A stretch of DNA of 29,559 nucleotides from CAYHYG01 sp964360835 (GTDB lineage Bacteria; Patescibacteriota; Patescibacteriia; UBA1558; 2-01-FULL-52-15). Positions 1 to 7,538 of this stretch are shown here, piece after piece. Where the stretch lies: positions 1 to 29,559 of the forward strand of contig CAYHYG010000010.1 in assembly GCA_964360835.1 (NCBI GenBank). Reading direction: 5' to 3'. Below the pieces are notes generated by a model, which saw only the letters and a program-made list of their open reading frames with translations, was not told where the DNA came from and ran no database searches. The stretch's first letter is position 1. Every line of letters begins with the position of its first letter. The position numbers and the translations under genes are program-made.

Positions 1-48
1 ACTTCCCGTTGACTGACTTTTAATGATGTATACGATAAACATAAGATT

Positions 49-100
49 CTTGCTTTTTCCGCCTTTGGCGGAACCCCGCCGCAGGCGGTGGCCAAGCAAG
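49..100. repeat. multi-branched palindromic element
   Basis: An outer 7-bp stem (CTTGCTT at 49-55 with AAGCAAG at 94-100) encloses two hairpins: TTCCGCC/GGCGGAA (57-73, loop TTT) and CCGCC/GGCGG (76-88, loop GCA). The layout is a small cloverleaf. Function is unknown; such elements are commonly dispersed repeats or transcription terminators. Confidence 0.6.
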
Positions 101-199
101 CGCACTAGGCCACTATGCGACCTTTCCAGATTACTTTTTTTCTAAAGAACTATTCAGGCACTAGACCACTCCCGCTCCATATAGAATTAGATATACGGG

Positions 200-265
200 A
201 TCCTGCCGTTCGGCTCCGAAAGAGCCTCAGGCTCTGAGCGAGAGGCCTCGGAGGCAGAAGGATAT
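200..265. repeat. GC-rich palindromic block
   Basis: Nested inverted repeats: CTCCGA and TCGGAG arms enclose the hairpin GAGCC-TCA-GGCTC. It sits in the gene-free left end. No T-tract follows, so a repeat is more likely than a terminator. Confidence 0.45.
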
Positions 266-269
266 GCCT

Positions 270-303
270 GCCCTGCATTGTCACGAAGTGACTAGTGCAG
301 GGC
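270..303. repeat. long hairpin
   Basis: Outer arms GCCCTGCA and TGCAGGGC enclose an inner stem GTCAC-GAA-GTGAC, giving an interrupted hairpin of about 13 bp. It lies in the same gene-free region as the two preceding palindromes. Confidence 0.5.
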
Positions 304-403
304 GACCCTTCCACGATTGATTAACTTTTTAGACAATGTCCAAAATTTAATTAGGATCATTAACTAGCGTCAGGATTATAAAGATTAACACTCTGAATGT
401 CAA

Positions 404-442
404 AGCCCCCTGCCCGATCAATATCTGATCGTTCAGGGGGCT
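404..442 (-). terminator. terminator of the 457-759 gene
   Basis: AGCCCCCTG (404-412) pairs with CAGGGGGCT (434-442), with an inner GATCA/TGATC stem. It lies 14 nt after the stop codon of the minus-strand gene. The U-tract on the minus strand is short (TTTGACATT), so termination may be partial. Confidence 0.6.
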
Positions 443-456
443 CATGGAGCTGTAAC

Positions 457-759
457 TCAGTCTGAGAGCGCGACCGTCAAGGCTCTCAAAACTGAAATCC
501 GTGATCCGATCAGTGTCGGACGACGGCTGAACGCACCACGAAGTTCAAGGCCGACCATTCTTGGCAGACGTTGAGGCTCAAAATTCAGACGAAGGTAACG
601 TAGATCCACGATCAGCTTGACGCCTTCGCCATAGTAGCTGATGATCACCGGCCCATTAGGCTCGTTGATCTGCCTCAGACCAAGCAGTTTTGCCACTTGT
701 GACTTGAAGTTTTTGCGTTCGGCCCGCAGATCACGATGAGCATGGGCATTGTCTATCAT
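457..759 (-). CDS. hypothetical basic protein, 100 aa
   Basis: Unknown function. The product has no signal peptide or membrane segment. The N-terminal third is charged and probably helical (MIDNAHAHRDLRAERKNFKS), followed by a mixed section with hydrophobic strands (VIISYY, KLIVDLRYLRL) and an Arg-rich end. I chose the ATG at 759 because GGAGGAGA lies 7-8 nt upstream of it; a longer frame from a TTG at 783 would place that Shine-Dalgarno sequence inside the coding region. A good promoter (827-855) and a leader hairpin (788-808) lie upstream, and a terminator follows, so the gene is a self-contained transcription unit divergent from the 893 gene. No family is recognised. Confidence 0.6.
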   Translation of the reverse strand: MIDNAHAHRDLRAERKNFKSQVAKLLGLRQINEPNGPVIISYYGEGVKLIVDLRYLRLNFEPQRLPRMVGLELRGAFSRRPTLIGSRISVLRALTVALSD

Positions 760-787
760 TTCTCTCCTCCATCGGTTGGTCAAACAA

Positions 788-808
788 TAATGCTGGCTAT
801 CGCAGCAT
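788..808 (-). promoter_or_regulatory. leader hairpin upstream of the 457-759 gene
   Basis: AATGCTG and CAGCATT form a 7-bp stem around a 7-nt loop, inside the predicted 5' leader and about 15 nt before the Shine-Dalgarno sequence. It could affect translation or mRNA stability; this is inference. Confidence 0.4.
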
Positions 809-826
809 TCGAAGAACTAATATCGA

Positions 827-855
827 TATATACGACATTATCATCGATTAGTCAA
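827..855 (-). promoter_or_regulatory. sigma-70-type promoter for the 457-759 gene
   Basis: On the minus strand TTGACT (850-855) is separated by 17 nt from TATATA (827-832). This predicts a leader of about 60 nt that contains the hairpin at 788-808. Confidence 0.65.
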
Positions 856-857
856 GG

Positions 858-885
858 TTGTAAATATTAACTATTGGCCTACAAT
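858..885 (+). promoter_or_regulatory. promoter of the 893 gene, leaderless
   Basis: TTGTAA (858-863), a 16-nt spacer, then TACAAT (880-885). The ATG at 893 begins 7 nt after the -10 box, where transcription should start, so the mRNA is probably leaderless. There is no Shine-Dalgarno sequence. Confidence 0.55.
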
Positions 886-892
886 TATCTAT

Positions 893-1408
893 ATGAAAAG
901 TATCATCACCTACAGCATCATGGCTATCATACTGATCAGCGGTATTTCCTTGATGGCTTATCAGCGACTTAACCCCCCAGAGATAACAAAAACGCCAACA
1001 CCGCTTCCAACTCTGCCGACCAGCACGTTGGAGACAGTTTTATCTCTGCCAGAGATACCCTCACCTAATCCAGCCACGAGCACTCCCGGAACCGAAACAG
1101 TGAGTGTGGCGGAAGTTGTATCAAATGCGGGACGTTACGATAACCAAAGTATTTGTATCCGCGGCTCGTATCAAAACTCGTTTGAATTTTCCGCTTTCGG
1201 CGGCAGCTTTGATGACGCCAATAATCTGATGAAGCCGTGGATCTGGGTGGAAGCTACAGTTGAAAAAAATCAATTACAATGTGTGCAGACTGCAGTCGGA
1301 CAAACTATTTGCCGCGGCACCACGACTGCCTGTGGAAAATTTCATTATGCCGCCCCAGGAGAAGATGGTTTGGGTCATACCCAAGCATATCGCTATAAAC
1401 TAGACTAG
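893..1408 (+). CDS. N-terminally anchored exported protein, 171 aa
   Basis: One hydrophobic segment near residues 5-22 (signal anchor or uncleaved signal) is followed by a Pro/Thr/Ser-rich linker of about 45 residues, then a compact domain from about residue 70. That domain carries the pattern VSVAEVVSNAGRYDNQSICI followed by RGSY, and four cysteines spread over the last 65 residues that could form two disulphides outside the cell. The pattern (short helix, NAGRYDN turn, strand with xGxY) is reminiscent of small OB-fold or beta-barrel periplasmic domains, but I cannot name a family. The start is the ATG directly downstream of a -10 box, with no Shine-Dalgarno sequence. Likely located outside the membrane; function unknown. 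Confidence 0.65.
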   Translation: MKSIITYSIMAIILISGISLMAYQRLNPPEITKTPTPLPTLPTSTLETVLSLPEIPSPNPATSTPGTETVSVAEVVSNAGRYDNQSICIRGSYQNSFEFSAFGGSFDDANNLMKPWIWVEATVEKNQLQCVQTAVGQTICRGTTTACGKFHYAAPGEDGLGHTQAYRYKLD

Positions 1409-1442
1409 TTTCAGTCAATATAAAAATTGAGTAAAAAAAGAT

Positions 1443-1496
1443 ACGGGCACCCCAATCCTCTGCCACAAAATGGCTATAAAAGGAGGGGGTGCCCGT
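1443..1496 (-). terminator. strong hairpin, terminator-like on the minus strand
   Basis: ACGGGCACCCC (1443-1453) pairs perfectly with GGGGTGCCCGT (1486-1496). On the minus strand the stem is followed by a run of seven T (1433-1439); on the plus strand no T-run follows. It therefore looks like a terminator for minus-strand transcription, although no clear minus-strand gene precedes it. It may also protect the 3' end of the 893 mRNA. Confidence 0.55.
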
Positions 1497-1507
1497 CTTC
1501 AGTTGAC

Positions 1508-1822
1508 GTGCCAGAGTATGGGGTTTCGAGCCTAGCTCGTCTGCCGGTAAGTGCGCCAGTTAACCATTACGTGGGCCGTCTGGGCTATCTGCCCGTACAA
1601 TCCAAGGAGCGAAACCCTCTGCATGAGGGCTACCTCGACTGCTTTCATGTGAGCCTTTTGGCCACACATGGGCTGTTTGAGGCGACAGCCGAGAAATCGA
1701 ATTGCAGGATCCTGGTGACAGAGACGACGGATGTAAATCCACTTAATCGGGAGAACGGATCCGGTTCACGGGAATTCCTCCGCTTGGTGGAAAAGCTCCT
1801 CGCTGCAGTCGTGGAGCAGTGA
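1508..1822 (+). CDS. doubtful small protein, 104 aa (or structured RNA)
   Basis: An open frame with protein-like composition. It ends in a convincing amphipathic helix (SREFLRLVEKLLAAVVEQ) preceded by a strand-like stretch (CRILVTETTDVNPLN). There are no membrane segments and no family is recognised. The start is uncertain: the first in-frame GTG after the hairpin is at 1508, a TTG at 1427 would run through the hairpin, and the purine-rich AGGAGGGGG (1481-1489) is 18 nt from the GTG, too far for a normal Shine-Dalgarno sequence. The same DNA also forms many local hairpins, so a non-coding RNA is an alternative. Confidence 0.4.
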   Translation: MPEYGVSSLARLPVSAPVNHYVGRLGYLPVQSKERNPLHEGYLDCFHVSLLATHGLFEATAEKSNCRILVTETTDVNPLNRENGSGSREFLRLVEKLLAAVVEQ

Positions 1823-1860
1823 TTATCAGATTACTCCTTCCAAAATAAATTTGAGCCTGC

Positions 1861-1888
1861 TTGACAATGTGTCTCCTAGGATTACAAT
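1861..1888 (+). promoter_or_regulatory. promoter of the response regulator gene
   Basis: Perfect TTGACA (1861-1866), 16-nt spacer, TACAAT (1883-1888). The transcript should start near 1895. An inverted repeat TGCTCAA-c-TTGAGCA (1903-1917) sits just downstream and could be an operator or leader hairpin. Confidence 0.7.
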
Positions 1889-1950
1889 GGCTCCTGCCAT
1901 ACTGCTCAACTTGAGCAATAATCGTACCCTATACAGCAGAGGTTCAGCTA

Positions 1951-2334
1951 ATGAAGGAAAAACAACGTCTACTCGTGGTAGAAGATCACGAAACTATTGT
2001 CCGTATCTTGCATCTCTGCCTGTCTGATATTTTTGACATTGACGTGGCCACTACGGTAGCGGAACTGGAGAGTCGACTGGTAGAGTCAGACGAAGCCAAG
2101 AAATACTTCGCTATCGTCCTAGACGGGCGCTTAGGAGTCGACTTTACACAGCCCTCTGATACACTGCCGTTCATCCCGCAGTGCAAAACAAAGGCCAGAC
2201 ATGTACTAGCTTCGTCCGCTGATGCGCCCACCAGGAATCTCATGGTACAGGCCGGCTGTGACGCCCAGTGTGAAAAGGTGATGATTCATAATCACCTGAT
2301 TAATCTCCACAAGGAGGCAGGTCAAACGCCTTAA
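1951..2334 (+). CDS. single-domain response regulator (CheY-like)
   Basis: A stand-alone phosphoacceptor receiver domain, 127 aa, with no output domain. Visible receiver landmarks: the acidic pair E11-D12 after a hydrophobic first strand (RLLVVED), the predicted phosphorylated Asp58 (IVLDGRLG), Ser88/Ser89 in the switch position (LASSAD) and Lys109 (CEKVMI). The loop after Asp58 (GVDFTQPSDTLPFI) is slightly longer than usual. The start ATG has only a weak AGAGG upstream. The gene has its own consensus promoter and a terminator at 2340-2366. No histidine kinase lies in the window, so the partner is unknown; the product would act in the cytoplasm by protein interaction. Confidence 0.85.
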   Translation: MKEKQRLLVVEDHETIVRILHLCLSDIFDIDVATTVAELESRLVESDEAKKYFAIVLDGRLGVDFTQPSDTLPFIPQCKTKARHVLASSADAPTRNLMVQAGCDAQCEKVMIHNHLINLHKEAGQTP

Positions 2335-2339
2335 ACAAA

Positions 2340-2366
2340 CCCCCGTCGAGAAATGCTCGGCGGGGG
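2340..2366. terminator. bidirectional terminator
   Basis: CCCCCGTCGAG (2340-2350), loop AAATG, CTCGGCGGGGG (2356-2366), with one wobble pair. It separates the convergent response regulator (+) and ppsA (-). T-rich tracts follow on both strands (TGTTCGTTTCC on plus, TTTGTTTAAGG on minus). Confidence 0.85.
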
Positions 2367-2388
2367 TGTTCGTTTCCTAAACTATAAA

Positions 2389-4782
2389 TTATCGACGACG
2401 TTTACGACCCGCTGTCTTATTCAGAAATAGAGCTGTCTTGATCACCGTATCAGGATTCAGCGAGATTGAATCAATGCCCTCTCGCATCAGAAAGCGAGCA
2501 AATTCAGGAAAATCGGAGGGAGCTTGGCCGCAGATACCGATCTTGGTCTTGGTTTTCTTGGCTGAACGGATCACCTGTGAGATCAAACTTTTGACTGCTT
2601 GATTATTCTCATCGTAGACATTGGCCACTAATTCTGAATCACGATCAACGCCAAGGGCTAATTGGGTCAGATCGTTGGAACCGATAGAGAAACCATCAAA
2701 TAGTTTAGCGAATTCCTCAGCCAGGATAACGTTAGAGGGAATTTCCACCATGACGTAGAGCTCAAGACCATCTTTACCACGAATCAAACCTTCGGCTCTC
2801 ATCAACTGCTGAACCTTTTTAGCTTCCTCGATCGTACGACAGAACGGCACCATGATTTTCAGATTTTTCAAACCCATTTTATCGCGTACCAATTTCAAAG
2901 CTTTGAGCTCTAACTTGAAGGCTGGGATATATGCTGGCGAATAGTAACGTGAAGCTCCGCGCCAACCAATCATGGGATTGCGCTCTGCTGGTTCAAATTC
3001 GTGACCGCCAATCAACTCTGAATATTCGTTGCTACGAAAATCTGATAGACGGATAATGACATCTTTGGGATAGAAGGCGGCGGCAATACGGCCGATACCC
3101 TGTGCTAAGCGTTCAATATAGTAGCCAGTTTTGGAACTGTAGCCGCTGGTCAGCTTCTCGATCTGCGCTTTGGCCTTGGCGTCTTTGAGACGATTGAAGT
3201 GAATCAGAGCTAATGGATGAATCTTGATGAAATTATTGATGATTAATTCTTCACGAGCTAGCCCGACACCATGGTTAGGAATGAAACTCTGTACAAAGGC
3301 TTGGTCGGGATCACCAATGTTCATCATGATCTTGGTTTTCTTGGGCAACTGGAAGCGTTTGAGGTTGAGCGTATCAACACGATACTTCAGCTGATCACTG
3401 TAGACGTTTCCGCGTTCGCCTTCAGCACATGATACCGTCACCGACTGACCTTGTTTCAATCGTGCAGTAGCAATCTTGGTACCGACGATACACGGGATAC
3501 CCATTTCACGCGAAACAATAGCCGCATGACAGGTGCGTCCGCCAGAATCAGTGACGATGGCGGCGGCTTTCTTCATGATTGGCTCCCAGTCTGGATCAGT
3601 CATCTTGGTCACTAGGATATCGCCCGCTTTAAATTTATTGATCTGCTTCACATCCTTGATCAAGCTGACACGACCGGCGGCAATCTTCTCTCCGACCGAA
3701 GCTCCTTGCAATAAAAGTTTTCCTTTTTGCTCCAAGATATAGGTTTGTAAACTAGTGACGTCCATACGTGATTTGACGGTCTCCGGACGAGCTTGGACAA
3801 TGAATAGTTTACCGGTGATACCATCTTTGGCCCATTCCATATCCATCGGCTTCTTGTAATGACGTTCGACAATCATAGCCCAGCGAGCCAACTGTAGTAC
3901 TTCTTTATCCGTTAAGACGAAGCGACTGCGATCAGTTCCTGACACAGCTACGCCCAGCGTGTCACGACCACCTTTGCCATAGATCAGCTTGCGCTCTTTA
4001 CTACCCAGGGTCTTACCGACGATAGGCTCGAAACCTTGATCCATGGTTTTGGAGTAAACATAGTATTCATCTGGAGTGACATAACCTTGGACAATGTATT
4101 CTCCAAGGCCATATACGGCATTGACCAGAACGGCGTCTTGGAAACCTGACTCCGTATCAATGGAGAACATGACACCGCTAGCACCTTTATCAGAACGGAC
4201 CATCTTCTGCACCGTAACCGAAAGCAAAACACCAAACTGACTAAATTTTTTGTCATAGCGATAGGATATAGCACGATCGGTGAATAACGAAGCCATACAT
4301 TTCTTGACGGCCAAGAGCAGATCCTTTTCACCACGAATATTGAGATAGGTTTCCTGTTGCCCAGCAAATGAGGCATCTGGTAGATCTTCAGCTGTAGCTG
4401 ATGAACGAACCGCCACGTCGGTAGCAGTTGTACCGGACTCACGTGATAGCAGTTGATAATTTTTACAAATTTCTGTCTGCAAATCCTGTGGAATCTCGGC
4501 TTTCAATATGGCTTCCCGCACAGCACGTCCGCGTTGCTGTAGATTAGCCATATTGTTGGTATCTAGACCTCTCAGGATCTGCTTGATCTGCTTCTTTAGA
4601 CCGGCCTTATCGAGAAAATAGTCATTGGCCTGAGCTGTAATAGAGAAACCGTTGGGCACGCGGACACCCTTGGGCGTCAGGTAGCGATACATTTCTCCTA
4701 GTGAAGCGTTTTTGCCCCCGACTCTAGGAATGTCTTTAATACTAGTCTCACGAAACCATAAAATATTTTTTGTGCGTGCCAT
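2389..4782 (-). CDS. ppsA: phosphoenolpyruvate synthase
   Basis: Converts pyruvate, ATP and water to PEP, AMP and phosphate in the cytoplasm, the gluconeogenic direction. At 797 aa it has the usual family length. Domain order is complete: N-terminal nucleotide-binding half (GGKNASLGEM at 22-31, AVRSSATAEDLPDASFAGQQ at 124-143, MEWAKDGITGKLFIVQARPE at 315-334), the swivelling phosphohistidine domain with GGRTCHAA (catalytic His419), and the C-terminal PEP/pyruvate TIM barrel (SIGSNDLTQLALGVDRDS, and ICGQAPSDFPEFARFL with the catalytic Cys). It starts 12 nt after the stop of a small membrane protein gene, so it is probably the last gene of that operon. No Shine-Dalgarno sequence is seen. In a fermentative small-genome cell the enzyme may run in either direction. 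Confidence 0.95.
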   Translation of the reverse strand: MARTKNILWFRETSIKDIPRVGGKNASLGEMYRYLTPKGVRVPNGFSITAQANDYFLDKAGLKKQIKQILRGLDTNNMANLQQRGRAVREAILKAEIPQDLQTEICKNYQLLSRESGTTATDVAVRSSATAEDLPDASFAGQQETYLNIRGEKDLLLAVKKCMASLFTDRAISYRYDKKFSQFGVLLSVTVQKMVRSDKGASGVMFSIDTESGFQDAVLVNAVYGLGEYIVQGYVTPDEYYVYSKTMDQGFEPIVGKTLGSKERKLIYGKGGRDTLGVAVSGTDRSRFVLTDKEVLQLARWAMIVERHYKKPMDMEWAKDGITGKLFIVQARPETVKSRMDVTSLQTYILEQKGKLLLQGASVGEKIAAGRVSLIKDVKQINKFKAGDILVTKMTDPDWEPIMKKAAAIVTDSGGRTCHAAIVSREMGIPCIVGTKIATARLKQGQSVTVSCAEGERGNVYSDQLKYRVDTLNLKRFQLPKKTKIMMNIGDPDQAFVQSFIPNHGVGLAREELIINNFIKIHPLALIHFNRLKDAKAKAQIEKLTSGYSSKTGYYIERLAQGIGRIAAAFYPKDVIIRLSDFRSNEYSELIGGHEFEPAERNPMIGWRGASRYYSPAYIPAFKLELKALKLVRDKMGLKNLKIMVPFCRTIEEAKKVQQLMRAEGLIRGKDGLELYVMVEIPSNVILAEEFAKLFDGFSIGSNDLTQLALGVDRDSELVANVYDENNQAVKSLISQVIRSAKKTKTKIGICGQAPSDFPEFARFLMREGIDSISLNPDTVIKTALFLNKTAGRKRRR

Positions 4783-4794
4783 AGATAGTCTTAA

Positions 4795-5103
4795 TTATGA
4801 ATGTTGTTCCTGCAACCACCGCCCCAAGAAAGGCATCACCCAATGCTCGCCCCTACTGGCGGCCAGGAAACCTTTAACCGATAAAACGATAGCCACGATT
4901 ATAATAATTAATGCAAACGGCCCAACCAGTCCTGCCAAAATCTCCACCGCAAATAGAGCAGCGCCCTGCCGTGCGTGAAATTGGGCAAAGTCTGACTTTG
5001 GACGGGTCAACAGAATGTATAAGCTGACAATCCAAATATAGCTGGCCGCAGCGGCCGAACTATTCTTCTCTATATCTAATGAATTTTTGGTTTTTTTTGG
5101 CAT
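4795..5103 (-). CDS. small membrane protein, DUF4870/Tic20-like
   Basis: A 102-aa protein with two or three predicted membrane helices: YIWIVSLYILL near residues 22-33, then AALFAVEILAGLVGPFALII and the following stretch. The motif KSDFAQFHARQGAALF is typical of DUF4870/Tic20-like small membrane proteins, in which a short amphipathic FxxxHxxQ segment links two membrane helices. The molecular role of the family is not established. The gene lies between the 193-aa membrane protein (17 nt upstream) and ppsA (12 nt downstream) on the same strand, suggesting one transcript. No Shine-Dalgarno sequence is near the ATG. Confidence 0.7.
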   Translation of the reverse strand: MPKKTKNSLDIEKNSSAAAASYIWIVSLYILLTRPKSDFAQFHARQGAALFAVEILAGLVGPFALIIIIVAIVLSVKGFLAASRGEHWVMPFLGRWLQEQHS

Positions 5104-5120
5104 ACAAAGAACTTATATGT

Positions 5121-5702
5121 TTACACCCTCCGTTCTGACCGACTGCTTAGTTTAAAGGCCAACCACATAGCCAATAAACTGAGCGCCAGAGCATTGAGCG
5201 GTTGCGTTATTAAATTAAAAAATGTCCAGAAAACAGAAACATTGATAAATTTCATAATAGATAAAACAATGGCGGCCACCAATGTGCCCAAGAGGCCGAC
5301 TAGCATGAGTGAGCGGGCAGGCATGACCTGACTCCGTAAACCCCAGAGCATAAATAAAAAAATAATGGTGAAGGTTCCTGCCAACGATAACCAATACATC
5401 AGCTGTTCGGACCAAAACCAAGTCTGACCGGCCCATTCGATCAGGAAATTCCAGCCTATCAAGATGGCTAGAATGATCAGCAGCAGTAGCCAGCGTGGTA
5501 ACTCCAGTCGTTTCTTGTTGTTATTATCATCACCTGGTATATAACTAACCACCGCCTCACGTTCAGATGACTCTACCGTTTCAACTTCATCTTCCGGTAG
5601 ATCGGCTACTAGACGATCTGCTTCAATATAAGCTACCGGAGAATCTGTCTCCGTCTGATTGATTGATAATTGTTCCGAATCCGACTGTTCTGCTTCTGAC
5701 AT
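5121..5702 (-). CDS. hypothetical membrane protein with acidic N-terminus, 193 aa
   Basis: The first 65 residues are hydrophilic and strongly acidic (many Glu, Asp and Ser), probably disordered and cytoplasmic. Four hydrophobic segments follow: LPRWLLLLIILAILIGWNF, YWLSLAGTFTIIFLFMLWGL, SLMLVGLLGTLVAAIVLSIM, and a last one near FFNLITQPLNALALSLLAMW. No family is recognised. It appears to be the first gene of an operon with the DUF4870-like protein and ppsA. The ATG at 5702 lies 8 nt downstream of a perfect TATAAT, so the message is probably leaderless. Confidence 0.65.
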   Translation of the reverse strand: MSEAEQSDSEQLSINQTETDSPVAYIEADRLVADLPEDEVETVESSEREAVVSYIPGDDNNNKKRLELPRWLLLLIILAILIGWNFLIEWAGQTWFWSEQLMYWLSLAGTFTIIFLFMLWGLRSQVMPARSLMLVGLLGTLVAAIVLSIMKFINVSVFWTFFNLITQPLNALALSLLAMWLAFKLSSRSERRV

Positions 5703-5710
5703 ATGGCAAT

Positions 5711-5739
5711 ATTATAACATAGGATAACGTAATTAGTAA
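5711..5739 (-). promoter_or_regulatory. promoter of the 5702 operon, leaderless
   Basis: On the minus strand TTACTA (5734-5739), 17-nt spacer, perfect TATAAT (5711-5716). Only 8 nt separate the -10 box from the ATG at 5702, so the transcription start should coincide with the start codon. Confidence 0.65.
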
Positions 5740-5775
5740 TTAGTAAATAGGGAGTAAAGATTAGAAGTTTAACCT

Positions 5776-5805
5776 AAAAAGAGCCAGCTCGCGCTAGCTC
5801 TTTTT
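5776..5805 (-). terminator. groEL terminator
   Basis: AAAAAGAGC (5776-5784) pairs with GCTCTTTTT (5797-5805) over a short inner stem. It ends the groES-groEL transcript and separates it from the leaderless promoter at 5711-5739. Confidence 0.8.
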
Positions 5806-5840
5806 AACTTTCAACTTGTAACTTTGAATTTTAACTTTTA

Positions 5841-7502
5841 TTACATCCCCATGCCCATCCCCGACATACCACCACCCATACCACCGTGTGAAGGTTCGTT
5901 CTTAGTTGGCTCCGGCTTATCAGTAATGACGGCTTGAGTAGTCAAGAACATACTAGCGGCTGAAGCGGCGTTCTGTAGAGCCGAACGAGCTACCTTGGTC
6001 GGGTCTACGATGCCGGCTTTAATTAAATCCTCAAATTCATCGATTTGAGCATTATACCCATAATTATCAATCTTTTCAGGATTCTCCATAATTCTATGAA
6101 TAATTACCGCTGGATCCTTACCTCCATTTAAAACTATTTGGCCGGTTGGAGCCTGTAAAGATACACCAACGATGTTAAACCCATATCGGGTGTCATCGTT
6201 CACTTTTCGATTATCATGTTCTTTTCTAAGCAATTCAATTGCTCCAAGATATGCAACCCCACCTCCAACAACTATTCCTTCTTCAACCGCGGCGCGGGTA
6301 GCAGACAGAGCATCTTCAATCCGATCTTTCATTTCCTTCATTTCAACTTCAGTCGCGGCTCCGACTTTCAGCACGGCCACACCGCCTGATAGTTTGGCTA
6401 GGCGTTCTTTCAGCTTATCTTTATCAAAATCAGAATCAGATTGCTCTATAGCTTTCTTGATAGTGGAGATACGTTGTTCTAATTCTTTCTTGTCCCCTTT
6501 ACCTTCAACAATAGTGGTATTTTCTTTAGTGGCGATGACCTTGCGGGCTGTGCCGAGCATTTCAGCTGTAGCTGAGCTTAGTTTGATGCCCAACTCTTCT
6601 GAGACTAGACGTCCACCGGTCAGGGTAGCAATATCTTGCAACATTTCTTTCTTGCGGTCACCGAAACCAGGGGCTTTGATAGCTAGTGTATTGAAAGCGC
6701 CACGAATCTTGTTGACTACCAGAGTAGCCAGAGCTTCGCCTTCAATCTCGTCAGCGATAATAACTAATTCTTTACTGCCTGATTGAGCCATTGATTCCAA
6801 TAGTGGCAACAAATCACTGAGGGCTGAAATTTTCTGGTCAGTGATCAGAATCGGTACATTTTCGTAAACAGCTTCCATGCGATCAGCGTTAGTAACCATA
6901 TAATGCGAGATGTAGCCCTTATCAAACTGCATACCTTCGACCACCTCCAGCTCCAGGCCAAAAGTCTGTGATTCTTCCACAGTGATGACCCCCTCATTAC
7001 CGACTTTCTCCATAGCATCAGCAATAAGCCCACCGATCTTAGGGTCATTAGCTGAGATCGAAGCTACTTGCTGAATCTCTTGCTTACTTGATACCGGTTT
7101 AGATAATTTCTTTAAATGTTCTACTACTAGAGAAACGGCTTCGTCAATTCCTTTTTTAATCTGCAATGGGTTAGCCTCTGCCTCTAAAAATCTTAATCCT
7201 CTGTTTATCATCGCCTGAGCCAAAACTGTGGCGGTAGTAGTACCGTCACCAGCCACATCTGCTGTGCGTGATGCGACTTCCTTGACCATTTCAGCACCGA
7301 TATTTTCGAACTTATCTTCCAGTTCAATTTCTTTGGCTACGCTGACACCGTCTTTGGTAATCGTCGGCGCGCCATACCCTTTATCGAGAACTACATTACG
7401 ACCTTTAGGTCCAAGGGTAATCTTGACCGCGTCAGCCAGGATATCCACGCCGCGTTTTAAGTTGGCACGGGCTTCTTCGTTAAATAATATCTGTTTTGCC
7501 AT
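5841..7502 (-). CDS. groEL: chaperonin GroEL (Hsp60)
   Basis: The 60-kDa ATP-driven folding chamber, acting in the cytoplasm with GroES. At 553 aa it is full length. Recognisable pieces are the N-terminus AKQILFNEEARANLKRGVD, the nucleotide-binding TLGPKGRNVVLDKGYGAPTI and GDGTTTATVLAQA, the apical EGMQFDKGYISHYM, the second equatorial segment with EEGIVVGGGVAYL, and a C-terminal Gly-Met tail (GGMGGGMSGMGMGM). It lies 36 nt downstream of groES on the same strand and shares its CIRCE-controlled promoter. No Shine-Dalgarno sequence precedes the ATG. The catalytic Asp region (DGTTT) is intact, so the protein should be functional. Confidence 0.98.
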   Translation of the reverse strand: MAKQILFNEEARANLKRGVDILADAVKITLGPKGRNVVLDKGYGAPTITKDGVSVAKEIELEDKFENIGAEMVKEVASRTADVAGDGTTTATVLAQAMINRGLRFLEAEANPLQIKKGIDEAVSLVVEHLKKLSKPVSSKQEIQQVASISANDPKIGGLIADAMEKVGNEGVITVEESQTFGLELEVVEGMQFDKGYISHYMVTNADRMEAVYENVPILITDQKISALSDLLPLLESMAQSGSKELVIIADEIEGEALATLVVNKIRGAFNTLAIKAPGFGDRKKEMLQDIATLTGGRLVSEELGIKLSSATAEMLGTARKVIATKENTTIVEGKGDKKELEQRISTIKKAIEQSDSDFDKDKLKERLAKLSGGVAVLKVGAATEVEMKEMKDRIEDALSATRAAVEEGIVVGGGVAYLGAIELLRKEHDNRKVNDDTRYGFNIVGVSLQAPTGQIVLNGGKDPAVIIHRIMENPEKIDNYGYNAQIDEFEDLIKAGIVDPTKVARSALQNAASAASMFLTTQAVITDKPEPTKNEPSHGGMGGGMSGMGMGM

Positions 7503-7538
7503 ACTGCTTTTTATTGAGTTAGTAATTAAGTATCGCGA

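Larger units (their letters stand above)
1..403. other. gene-free region rich in palindromes
   Basis: No convincing coding frame is visible in the first 400 bases on either strand. The stretch consists of AT-rich sequence broken by three GC-rich palindromic blocks, listed separately. It reads as an intergenic repeat cluster downstream of the minus-strand gene at 457-759. Confidence 0.6.

Noticed and set aside
6172..6786. 204-codon plus-strand ORF opposite groEL
   Set aside because: It lies wholly antisense to groEL and has a Ser/Arg/Ala/Pro-rich composition typical of a shadow frame.
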